Source: Talpa occidentalis (lineage: Eukaryota; Chordata; Mammalia; Eulipotyphla; Talpidae). From it: a DNA stretch of 64,000 bases. Made by a program: the position numbers and the translations under genes. The first letter of the stretch is position 1; every line of letters begins with the position of its first letter. A model generated the notes under the pieces. That model worked only from the letters and a program-made list of their open reading frames with translations, ran no database searches and was not told the DNA's origin. This document shows positions 1 through 10,110 of this stretch, piece by piece. The stretch lies in contig NW_023603184.1 of the NCBI RefSeq assembly GCF_014898055.3, positions 149,362,149 through 149,426,148 on the forward strand, in the 5' to 3' direction.

Positions 1-3000
1 TCTTCCCTCCATGGGAAGTGGGATGAGGAAACCTCTTCTTCCAAGGCCAAACCTCTTGGCTTTGCTCGGTGTGGGCCTGTGACCTCCCATCCAGGGCCAG
101 AGCAGGCGTGTTGCCCCCGAGGTGGCACCTGGGCCTCTGGCTGATAGGGAGGCCGAGGGTGCTCAGCGCTGCCGGCCTGGCCCGGGGGTCACGGTGTCTG
201 TGTCTGCTGGACAGAAGTGTCCTCTGAGTTCCTGGGAGGTGCAGGCGGGGGCAGGAGCTCCCAGCGCCTCTGTGGTCTTGCAGGGCAGGAATGTGCTGAC
301 CCCAGGGCACGTCTGGGAGTCCCAGAGGAGGGGCGCATTGTGATCTGTGTCCCAACCTCAAGGAAAATCAGCCAGCCAGGCGACAGCAGGGTCATCGCCT
401 GCGGCACTGAGATCTTAACTCAGCGGCCAGCCCACCCATAGTGACCTGGCCCATCTGGCACCACAGGAAAACCAAAAATTTGGGAGAAAACATAAATATC
501 TTTTTGCTGCTTCTTTGTGCCTGGGGGTGGCCTGTGACGCGACAGCAGCTCTGGAGGCCTGGCCAGCGCAGGCCAGTGCAGGCCGGTGCTTGGCTCTTCT
601 GCCGTTGTCCTGCTCGGACTCTGTGACAGCCATTGCCACCTGGCAGGTCGTGCCGGCGGGGTCAGCCAGGGTGGCCCAGGGCTCACTGCCCCAGCGCTCG
701 CCTTCCAGAAGGCTCATGCTCCCGGCCGTGCTGTGACGGGGCCGCTGCTGGACTTGTCTGCAGCTTGAAATGGCCCAGGACAGGGAAGCCCTGGGACCGG
801 GGCCAGAGGGGCACGGGGACCTGGAAGCAGGAGAGCGGCTGTGGGGGGGGCGGGTGGTGAGTGGTGGGGCATCCCCTCTGTGCCCCTCTCTGGCTGGGGT
901 CCCTAGGCAGAGGCTTTGCGATGTTTGATGGGGCAGAGGGATCCAGGCTGGCTCCGATTTTCTAAAGCCCCAAGTGTTGATCGACCTTCAGCAGGAGAAG
1001 CTCCAGGAGGGACGGCCCAACGTGCCAGGTTGCAGCGCTGGGAGAACAAAGCCTCACACCTGCACACGTGGCGGAGCTCCTGCTCGGGGCAGGTCTGCTG
1101 TGTGGAAGGGGATTTGGGTCTTGGAGTGACAGCTTCTGTCTGAGCCTCTGCTTCTCCCTGGGAAGAGCCCATGTCTCCGGGGCAGTGGGGAGAGGCTGTT
1201 CTCCCTGGTTCCTCCTGCCCGACCTTCCGGCCCTGTGGGGGCTTCTCGCCATGGGTGTGGGCACTGGGTGCTTTCTTGAGAGGCAGAGAGCACTGGAGGT
1301 GGGGAGCTGCCAGCTCGGGCTGAAAGAGGCTCCCCATTCTGTGTCATCCAGGAGTCAGTGTCATCTGAGGTGGATCAAATGGAATCTTCTACTCTGCAGC
1401 TTGCATCCTAGTACTGCGGCCTGCAAAACCCGGGCTGGATCTCGGCAGCCAGGCACTAGCCGGGAGACCCAGCAGCTGCGCCCTGTCTCAGCACTAGGGG
1501 GGTGCTTTTATTCCTGCTGGGCCCCAGGAGTGTCTCAGATAACAACATGTACTCAGAGACCTCAGCTATGGGCCAGCTGACACCAGATTTAACACCAAAA
1601 TTCATTTCAGCACATGGAAGTTGTCCAGTCTCTAATCGTGGGACTGGCCCCCAGGCTCATTAGGAACCGGGGCGGGCTCCCCACTTGCTCTGTCCTCCCC
1701 CCCCCCCGCCACGCTGGCTTCGCTGAGCTTGTTCCTCTGCTGGAGGAGCTGGTGGACCTCTCTCCAGCTGCAGCTGCAGGATTTTACACCATGACCAAAT
1801 CTGAGTGTCCCCACAGACCAGGGTGCTGGACACTCCTGTCTTTGTGTGTCGAACCAGCAGACAGCAGGTTTTTTGTTTAGGAGCGTGAGATTTCCTTGAA
1901 GACAGTCACCCTGCCTCCTCGCTGCCCGGGAGCTCCTCCGTGCTCCGTGTGTGTGTGATGAATAAACGAGCGAATGGGAAAACGAAGCAGCAAGTCAACG
2001 ATGAAGCTTGCTGAGCTGTTGGGATCCCAATTGCATTCGATTCAAGTTCAATAATAGTCACACGTCTGTTTCTCATGCTTATGATCAAGAAAAAGAAGGG
2101 GAATGGGCATGGGACCCCAAGTTCGTACGCTTGGGGGGGGCGCCCTGGAGAGCACGGTTCTTGGGTCTTGTCAATGAGGACGTTTCATTGAAACTGAAAA
2201 GATAAGGCTCACCAGTCCTGGGGTCCCCCTTTGCAGTGAGGACACATTGAGGACGCAGCGCTGAGCCCTGGCGTGCCAGGAGCCGTAGGCAGCCCGGACA
2301 GGTGATGGTGGCGCAGGCTGTCAGGGCAGGGCCTCTGGGCGTGGCGGGATGTGTTTCAAAGAGCTTGTGAATACCAGGGCTTTCAAGAGCAGTGCGCAGA
2401 GGTGTACGCGTGGGGGTTTGGGCAGGTGAGGAACGACACATGCTCGTCATGACGGGGTCACACGCCCTGCTTTCCGTGCCCTGAACATCCTCTGTGTGTC
2501 AAAGTGTTTTCCAAAAAGAGAAACCAAGTCAACTAGTGGTCTTAGCCATCCGTGTTGTTGCATCTGAATGTTTCATTTCACTCTGGAAAATTCTGAATTT
2601 CCTTGCCCCCCATGTACGAGCCTGCAGGACAGGATCACCTGCAGGGCCTTCTCAGGTGCCCACCAGGATGCCCTGAGAGAGTACAGGAGACTCTGGCACA
2701 CGGCCGTGGCCTCCGCTGACGTTTCCGGCAGGGAGACGGCCGAGCCCATTGCTTTGGTCAGTGGATGCCTTGGGGGAAGCTTTCAAACAGGCAGACTGAG
2801 CCCTGCACGCCTGGGCCCAGGAGCGCTGCTCTGTGGCTCAGCTGTGAGTGTCCACTGCTGTGTGGAGGGCATGAGGGGCTGGTACCTGCGCCGGCCAGGA
2901 GGCCGCAGGTGGGAGATTTCATGGGGAGAACCGGCTCAGCAGCTAGTAAGGCGCTGCCCCAGAGCGCCCACACCTCAGTGCCTTTGTCTCAGCTGAGTGG

Positions 3001-3379
3001 GCGCAGGAGGCCGAGTCTCCGTCCCTTTTCCTTCCTGCCCACTTCACAGATGTGGAGCCTGAGGTGGCCCGGGCGGGCGGGGCTTGGGGCAGGCAGGGGC
3101 TCCTCTGGCCTTTACCCGCCCTTCTCCTGCCTGTGCGGGGCGGCAGGCCCCGGAGCCGGCCCCCACTTAGATCCTCCCGAAGCATTTCAGCAGTGGCACG
3201 GGGGTCCTTCGTGGGCAGGCCGCGGTGCGAAAAGCACCCCGAGTCACGGCTGGGGAGCGCCCCTTCTGGTCCCCCCTTTGTTCTCTCCTTGCTGGAGTGT
3301 TGGGGGTGACTCGGGGGAGCTCGCAGCTGGGGCGCCTTATTCTGGGCTCTCCGGGGCGCGTGGCCAGGAGCGCGGCTTC
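1..3379. other. Upstream flank, no gene recognised
   Basis: No exon, RNA gene or intact mobile element is recognisable here. Open frames are short, overlap on both strands and show no familiar domain. There is a C11 homopolymer near 1698 and a short possible MIR relic near 3040-3072. If the canonical short AGAP1 form starts from a separate upstream exon, as I believe it does in human, this stretch would also be an intron of the gene; I see no exon matching that N-terminus here. Confidence 0.6.
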
Positions 3380-3777
3380 CCGGGACCCAGGGATGCCCGA
3401 CCTGCTCTCCTGGGCCAAGGCCCCGCCGGCTCCAAGAAGGGCCGCGCCGCCCCGCCTGGAGCCGGCCCCGGGCAGCTCCGGTCCGCGCGGCGCAGGTCCA
3501 GCCCGGCGCTTGGGCCCGCCTGGCGGCCGCTCGCCACCGCGCCGCGCTCCCGGGCCTGGCCGGGCTGGGCGCGCTCCCCGCTCCCCGCGCCCCGCGCCCC
3601 GCGCCGCCCCCGCGCGCCGCCCGCCCGCCCCGCCCCGCCCCGGCGCGCGTTTCCATTTTAAACCCGCCCGCCCCGCGGCCGAGCCGGCGCCGCCGCCCGC
3701 GAGTCCCGGCCCAGGGTGTGGCGCAGGCGGCCCGACCGCGCCGAGCAGCCGAGGTGCCCGGGCCCCGCGCCCAGACA

Positions 3778-3858
3778 ATGAAGCCGCGGGCGCCGCCGCC
3801 CGCCCCGGGCCCCGCGCGCCGCGGCCGCACCTGCCGGGGAGCCCGGCCCCGCGCCTGA
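3778..3858 (+). other. Upstream open reading frame 1 in the AGAP1 long-form leader
   Basis: An ATG at 3778 opens a 26-codon frame ending in TGA at 3856-3858, upstream of the main start. It is Arg/Pro/Ala-rich, as expected from CpG-island composition. It would matter only if transcription starts upstream of about 3778, which is unknown. It may lower translation of the main frame. Confidence 0.3.
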
Positions 3859-3876
3859 GCGCCCCGCGCCCCGCCC

Positions 3877-3963
3877 ATGGCCCGGCGCCCCCGGCCCGCA
3901 CCCGCGCTCCCGGGCCGCGCGGCGCCTCGGCCGGGCTGGGCGGGCGCCGTCCCCGCCGCCTGA
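3877..3963 (+). other. Upstream open reading frame 2 in the AGAP1 long-form leader
   Basis: An ATG with G at +4 at 3877 opens a 28-codon frame ending in TGA at 3961-3963, 92 bases before the main ATG at 4056. Like the first upstream frame it lies in CpG-island sequence and its use depends on an unknown transcription start. Confidence 0.3.
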
Positions 3964-4055
3964 GCGCGCCCGCCGCGGCGGGGGGCGTGGGCCCCGCCGG
4001 CCGCCCTCGCGCCTCGCGCCTCGCCTGCGGCCCCGGCCCCGGCGCCCCCGGAGAC

Positions 4056-5025
4056 ATGTACCTGCTGGACGGCGGCGGCGAGCCCGCGGCGCCCCCCGCG
4101 GACGCGATGCCGCGCGGGGCGCCCCCCCGGAGGACCGTGTACCGCATCTCCGTGACCCTGGTCCGCAAGGAGCAGCTGCCCGCGCCGGGCCCCGGCGGCG
4201 CCCACTCGCGCCCGGCCCGCAGGCCCCGGCCCGCGCGCTCCCCGGACGCGCCCGGGCGGCTCGTGGAGGAGGCCGAGGACGCGGCGGGCCCCGAGGACCC
4301 CGAGGCCGGCTGCCCGCGCGCCTGGGACTGCCGCACCTTCCGCGCGCGCAGCACCGGGCAGCTGGAGCTCGGGCGGCTCCGGCCGTGCGCGCGCGGCCCG
4401 GACCCCGCGGCCCTGGCCGGCAGCCCCCCGGCCGCGGAGGCGGGGCCCGGCTCGCCCGCGCCCGGCAGCCCCGGCGCGGCGGAGGCCCCGGCTGCGCCCC
4501 TGCGGCGCAGCCTCAGCTTCAGGCACTGGAGCGGGGCCGACGCGCCGCGGGGCCGGGCCCTGGGCCGCGGGCGGCGCCACAGCAGCTCCGGGAGCCTGGC
4601 CTGGGCGGCGGGCGGCGAGGCCGCGGGGGACCCCGGGGCCGCCCCGGAGCCCCTGGGCGCGGCGCAGCCCGCCTCGGAGAAGCGCAACACCCTGGACGTG
4701 GGCGAGGTGCTCAGCAAGACCGACGCGCTCTCGGACCTGGAGCGCTGGGAGCGCAGCAAGAGCAAGAACCGCACGCTGGACAACAGCGACCTGCAGCGGC
4801 TGGAGCGCGCGCGGGCAGCGGCCGCCGGCCCCGGCGCGGCCTCGGAGCACCGGCTGCTGCGCTTCTTCAGCGGCATCTTCGCCCGCAGGGACGGCGCCCC
4901 TGGAGGCGGCCCCTCGCCCCGGAGCAGCGCCTCGCGGCCGCGCGGCTACTTCAGCAGCCTGCGGCGCCCCCCGGCCGACGCGCACTCGTCCAGCGCCGAG
5001 AGCATCGACGGGTCCCCGCTCAGAG
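4056..5025 (+). CDS. AGAP1: AGAP1 long form, coding exon 1 (PIKE-L-like N-terminus)
   Basis: This exon encodes residues 1-323 plus the first base of codon 324. Landmarks are a basic/hydrophobic start, RRTVYRISVTLVRKEQ (about 25-40), basic serine patches RRSLSF (about 150-155) and RRHSSS (about 173-178), TLDNSDL (240-246) and RLLRFFSGIFARR (266-278). The same motifs, in the same order, occur in the N-terminus of AGAP2/PIKE-L as I know it, so this is the AGAP1 counterpart of that extension. The rest is low-complexity Pro/Ala/Gly/Arg. The exon ends AGAG|GTGGGC at 5025; joining its last G to AC of exon 2 gives GAC (Asp), the residue expected before AFVNSQEW. I chose ATG 4056; ATG 4107 (MPRGAPPRR) aligns better with the AGAP2 start and is a real alternative. 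The frame stays open upstream to 3225, so a still longer product is not excluded. Confidence 0.85.
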
Positions 5026-8000
5026 GTGGGCAGCGGGCGCGGAGGGGAGGGCCGCGGTGGGGACAGGCCGGCTCCGCCGCAGCCTCCTGGCCGAGCGCGC
5101 TGGACTGGGGGCCGGCTAGGGACTCTGCCCGCCAGGGCCCTGGCGGGGCGCGGGAGCGGCCTCCCGGGACGGGAACTCGGGTCCTGCGGTTGCGCCCAAC
5201 CCCGCGGGGGTCTGCGCCCGGCTCTAGCTGTGCGGTGGCGCGCGTGGGTGTGTCTCCCCCCCAACACTGTGAACCTGTATGGGGAGAGCTCACCTGGCTA
5301 AGGGGTGCCTTTCCGGGCACCTGCCGCTGCCCACTTGCAGGCTGGGACAGCTGAGGGCGGCTGCGGGAGCTAGCACTGGGCCCCTGAAGCTGCCCCAGAC
5401 ACCGCTCCGCCTGGGCAGGAGAGACTCGTCTTGGTTAATTCCTTTCATGGCCACACGCCTCAGCTCCCCGAAAGCATCTGCGTGCCCTGATGTGACCCCA
5501 GCTCTGGGCGGTTCTCTTAGTCGAGCTCCTGGTAAAGAGGGTTGTCCTCGGGGTCGGGACACGGGCGCAGCCTCCTGGACGAGTCGTGGCTAAGGCAGGA
5601 GCAGGTCTGGGACAGGACTGGTTCCCAGCAATGTGTTGTCAGATACAGGAGGGAAAAGCAGGACCGATTTTAAAATCTCTTAGGCCCTCCCACGGGGACC
5701 TTTCAGGGAAGGTTCTGGAGCAGATGTGATAACATTCTCTTGCAAGATCCGAGTAACCTGTGGCCTCTGGGCCATCAAAATCTTCCAGAAATGACAAAGG
5801 GCAAGCCCAGTCTCTCCCCATGCCTGCACGTCACCCCAGAGGAAGAGGTTGGGGTGGGCTTGTGCTCCAGGTTGTCACACCCCCCTCAGGGGGGGTGCCT
5901 GAAGAGATTTCCCCCTGCCTCTCACCACGCAACATCGATGGTGATAGCCTTGTGTTAATTACCCAAACGCCACTGCTGACCTGACGGAGGCAAAGGCAGC
6001 GGAAACCCTGCAGCGTGGGGCTTTGAGTCGAGGTTTTCAAAGGGTAACGCACCACTCTGGAGAGTGTTCCTCCCCAGCAGACATCGTCCCGGCAGACATC
6101 ACGGGTTAGCCGGTTGCCTGGGGCGTGTATTCACTCTGGCCTGTGGGAAGGACTTGCTGTGGGGCTAAGGTCCTAAGGCTCGCTGAAGTCTGAGATCCCA
6201 TATCCTGGTGTTTTTTGAAAGATCCTTAGATCGTGCTGGTGCTGCGTTTGTGAAGCCCGCAAGGGTGGCCGTGTGGGCTGTGGGGTTTCCTGCTCGCGAG
6301 GATAGACCGAACGCTGCCTGCAGGCAGGCTGGCCCTGGCTGGATCAGCCGCACAAGCCTTGTGTCTTCACCTGCCTTGGGATGCTCCGCTCACAGGCCCC
6401 GAGTGAACTGTGCCCTCCCCCACCCCTTGCAGGTGCTGGCGAAACTTTAACTGATGCGAGTTACTTTGTGGGAAGAGCTGGGCTGTGTGAGGCGCTGCTG
6501 CCTCTTACACTCCGGCCTCGGGTGCAGGGCCTCGGCCCTTCTCCCTCTGATAGCAGCTTTGTTCTCGTGGGCTTTGCAGAAAACAGTAATTAGCCGCCTG
6601 GGTTCCAGAAGTATGCCCGGGCGGGGGAAGCGCAGGGTGCCACCTAGAATGAGGAGTGTTACCCTGTGCCTGTGAGCACAGGCTGCTGGCCCCGCTCCCG
6701 TCGGCTGGGTGGTGGCGGCCTTGGATCGGTGAAGGTGCGAAGTGTTGGAATTCCTCCTCCGGGACCGGGCAGGATGCACGGGCAGTCATGGTGAGGGTGA
6801 TGTTGGGTTGGTTTGTCCCTCGGGGCCGGCCCTCCTGGGAGGGGGGGGTGACCTTGGTCTCAGACATCAGCCTGTCGCAGGCGGTGTACTTGAGGAAGAC
6901 CGAACAGTAACGGAGGTGACAGCGCGCCCAGCCCCGGCTCCAGGGCCTCCCCTAGACCGCAGTGCGCGGTGGCCCCCGCAGCAGCCGTGTCTGTCGGCGG
7001 TGTCCGGCTCGAGGGCCTGACGCGCAGCTGCTACCGGGCAGCGTCTACTCCGGTGAAAGGCGCAGCCCCTTGCTTCGGGGCGTCTCCGTTTATTCCACCT
7101 GTCTGCTTGTCTGCACTTGCGTCCCGCGCGGTGGGTTGCAGGGGTGGACGTGTTCCTCCAGGGCGGTGTAGAGCCGAGGGCGGCAGCCTCCGAGGGAGTG
7201 CTCAGACCCCGTGCAACCCCGGCTCGGGGACTGTCAGAGCCGCGGGGGAAAGGCCAGGACCTTTGCCGAGCCCTGGCCCAGGTGGGCTTGCGGGACTCAG
7301 CCAGTTGGCAGCTTCGGAGAGCCTCGCCCGCGAGGCCGGCAGCCCCTGCCCTCTGCTGCTGATAGTTGCCCACCACGTCTGACGTCGCCACACTCAGCGC
7401 AGCGGGGATTTGGGGTGCATGAGCCTCCTAAACATTTGTGGAGGAAACTTGCACTTTCAGAGCTTTGCAGACCCCCGGATCCCAGCGGGCTCTTGCGGAC
7501 CTGAGATGTGCCGTTCTCGGGAGGAACAGCCCGTCTTTAAATCCAGCCTCAGTGCTAAAGTTTGAATTTCTTTCAAGTCTAAAGGAAATTACAGGAGACA
7601 GGTCTCCCGGGGGGGGGGGGGCGGGGGGCTTCCTTTTCCCGGGCTCTTCCTGCTACTACATCTGTGAATTGACTACAGGAAGATAACTTGAGAAGAGCCG
7701 CTGCCTGGCGTAGTTTACATGGCTTCGCTTCACTTGGGGTTCCAGGCTCAGTCCTGCTGCCTGCGCCGGAGCCGGGAGGGTGGTGGAGCGTCGCCGACCC
7801 CGCACTGGCTCCCCCATCCCACGCCACGGTTTCCCTGTTGTCACCTGGAAGAGGAGGAAGGGACTGAGGCACCTGGCTTTGTGGGGTGGTTCTCGTAGAC
7901 CTTTCGGCTCCTCTCGTAGCCCTTTCTGGAGCCTCTCTAGGCTCCAGAGTCGCCTCCCCGGGTTCCTGGGCCGCCCTCGCTCTAGGCCTCTTGACCCTCA

Positions 8001-8084
8001 GAGAGCCCTAGAATGTTTCAGGAGAGTCAGCCCAAGGGCAGCCTCCTGCTATCTGATACACACCTATTAGGGCAGCGTCTGTTG

Positions 8085-8625
8085 ACACAAGTATAATTTA
8101 ATACAAAGAACGATCAAATAACGAATGATTAATTACACCGTGGGGTGTCGCTTTCTGGCGCATGCTCTCTGCAGCCTGCCGGCCTGCTCCCGCCCCTCGA
8201 GGCAGCCTGGGTCCAGGTTTGCAAGGTGGGGGTGTTGGTGCTGTCCAGGAGGATGGATGACAGCAATAAAGTGACTCCCTGATAGCCCGGCTGCGCTTAG
8301 CTCTTTGAATTAGTAATTTACAAGTGATTTTCACTTTCTGATTTCCTTGATTTGTATCATTTAATTTGTGGAGGGAGATAGGCTTTTATTAAAAAAAAAA
8401 AAAAAAAAGCCACCGGTGGAGAAAGAACAGCAATGAAAGTGAAATGGCTGCAATCACTGGATACATTTTTAAAACTCTGGGTTACTGAAGAGCCACCAGG
8501 GTACGAGGAAACAATGTAACTCAAAGTTTCTCACTTGAAACATTTTGAACTAATTATACACTCAGTGTTTTGGAATTCACTTGCTTTTTATAAATGACTC
8601 CAGATAGCGATTTAGGAAAAGGCCG
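8085..8625. promoter_or_regulatory. AT-rich island, candidate conserved enhancer
   Basis: An abrupt AT-rich block stands inside GC-rich intron. It contains several homeodomain-type cores (TTAATTA, TAATTTA, ATTTAATT, TAATTATA), a TGATTAAT-type TALE/HOX-like site near 8125 and a GATTTGTATCATTT stretch, plus an A18 run near 8391. No open frame of note crosses it. This composition is typical of conserved developmental enhancers, but conservation cannot be tested here. Confidence 0.35.
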
Positions 8626-9206
8626 ATGTTTTTGTTGGTGTTCTCCTGGAGACGGGGCGCCCGCGGGCCCGGGGCGTGGGGGTGTGCGAAGGTCAGCCGC
8701 TGGCCCTCCGGCCGGCCCAGGCTCAAGCGCCGCCGCCTCCTGTTACCTTGCCCACGCTGGCGCCCACGCTTCACCTGTTGGCCTCTCCCGCGTCACAGCC
8801 CCGGCTCGGGACGTCCTGCCGCCGGGGAGGGCGGGTCTGGCGCAGAGGATGGCCCGCGGTCCCCAGCCGCCGCCTGTGCGCTGGACAGGTGCAGATGAAA
8901 ACCAACTAGAAGCGCCGCTCGACTTCTCTTTGTTCTAGTTGACTTGTTTCTCCGCTGCGTTAGCAAACATCTGGCGAGTTCTGCAGCAGGACCAGGGGGC
9001 TCAGAGCTGACGGAGGCGAGTGCCTGTCTTCAGGCGTTGGCAGCCCCCTGAGTGCCGTGCGGATGGTCCCGGGACCGCGGCTTCCGGGGTCCTGTGGGGA
9101 CGGGATGGCCACCACGGGTCCCAGAACCCCCTTCACATGTCTGCCGATCCCGCAGTCAGGGCCTCCTGGACAGCAGCCCGTGCCGCGCCCCCTTCGTGCG
9201 GCGTCC

Positions 9207-9260
9207 AGAGCCTGTGCTTGGCACAAGACTCAGTGAATGCTCGTGGGGGAGTGAATGAGA
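9207..9260 (+). repeat. MIR 3'-end relic
   Basis: The text resembles the 3' part of the MIR consensus (GTGCTTGGCACA, then CAGTGAATGCT and GTGAATGAG). It is short and diverged, and judged from memory of the consensus. Confidence 0.4.
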
Positions 9261-9479
9261 GGAAGGGGTGTGGGGGGAGCTTATCCCCTTCAGCGGGGGT
9301 TAAGTTCATGGCGGCTTCCAGGGGGTAAAATGCTTTGGGTCTGGCAGGATCAGTGGGCGATGACCCTAACTTGGCAGAGGGGAGCTGGTCACCAGCAAGC
9401 TGGTTGGGATTTCTACCATTAACTCCCAAGGAGTGATTCCTGTTCCCCGGATCTGTATGAGGGGTGACAACAGCAAACA

Positions 9480-10110
9480 TTCTTTAAAAGGATGTAATGT
9501 TTCCGCAGTGAGTTTTTTTGGGGGTGAGGAGTGGGGAGCTAGGCTTGCTTTTGATAGAGAATCTCCTTGGCCTTCTGTATTTTTAATGTAATGACGTGAA
9601 ACAACTTATTTTAAATGATGTCACCTTGAGAAAAATAATGAAAAACAAAAGGCTGTATTTATTAGGGACAGTGGTTGAGATCGAGTATGTAGAGCGGCAC
9701 TTGCATCCCCAGGTGACGGCCGGATTGGGTATTAAGGTCAACAGATGAGCCCAGAGACGGGACGTGAGTGTGTCTGCGGTGTTTGAGATGTGCCATCTGC
9801 ACACCACGGTGTCTCCAGCTCGTCCAGCCCCAGGGAGAGCCCACAGGAGGATTGACACGTCTTTGTTGCAGACGACACCTTTATAAAGTCTGTCTTTGTC
9901 TGTTTGGACGGATACAGGCATTCCCATTTGCTGTTAATTAAGACACGGACGTAGGTGCTTCTGTAGAAACTTGCCAGCCACGTCCATTCATTTGGCTGGT
10001 TTTAATTCGAGGATGGGTCTTGGCTGTTTGTTTTCTTATAACCCCTTGTTATTTGCGTTTTTGTAGTTGGTGTTCAGGCCTCACATCACTAATGGCTCTT
10101 AAGACTCACA
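9480..10110. promoter_or_regulatory. AT-rich stretch, candidate regulatory DNA
   Basis: A moderately AT-rich stretch contains a CRE-like TGACGTGA near 9593, an ATGATGTCACC motif near 9616, TTTATTAGG (MEF2-like) near 9657 and TTAATTAAG near 9933. No gene is visible. The call rests only on composition and motif density. Confidence 0.25.

Larger units (their letters stand above)
3380..5260. promoter_or_regulatory. AGAP1: CpG island covering the AGAP1 long-form promoter and first coding exon
   Basis: The sequence is extremely GC-rich and dense in CpG from about 3380 to 5260, then falls to the background of the intron. Runs of the CCGCCC/CCCCGCCC type (Sp1/KLF-like sites) cluster at about 3600-3680, followed by one AT-rich interruption (TTTTAAAC near 3656-3663) that could be a weak TATA-like element. 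The island surrounds the first coding exon and so probably marks a promoter on the + strand. The exact transcription start cannot be read from the sequence. Confidence 0.8.

Noticed and set aside
4385..5119. 244-codon + strand frame overlapping exon 1
   Set aside because: A shifted frame of the real exon; Arg/Gly-rich without recognisable domains.
2943..5267. A 774-codon open frame on the minus strand, and a second one of 569 codons at 3167-4876
   Set aside because: Both are antisense to the exon 1 CpG island. The proteins are Ala/Arg/Gly/Pro low complexity with no domain, as expected where GC-rich sequence lacks stop codons.
6867..7391. Minus-strand frame containing NYQQQ, superficially like the canonical AGAP1 N-terminus
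   Set aside because: Only five residues match, they lie on the wrong strand, and the rest of the frame is unrelated.
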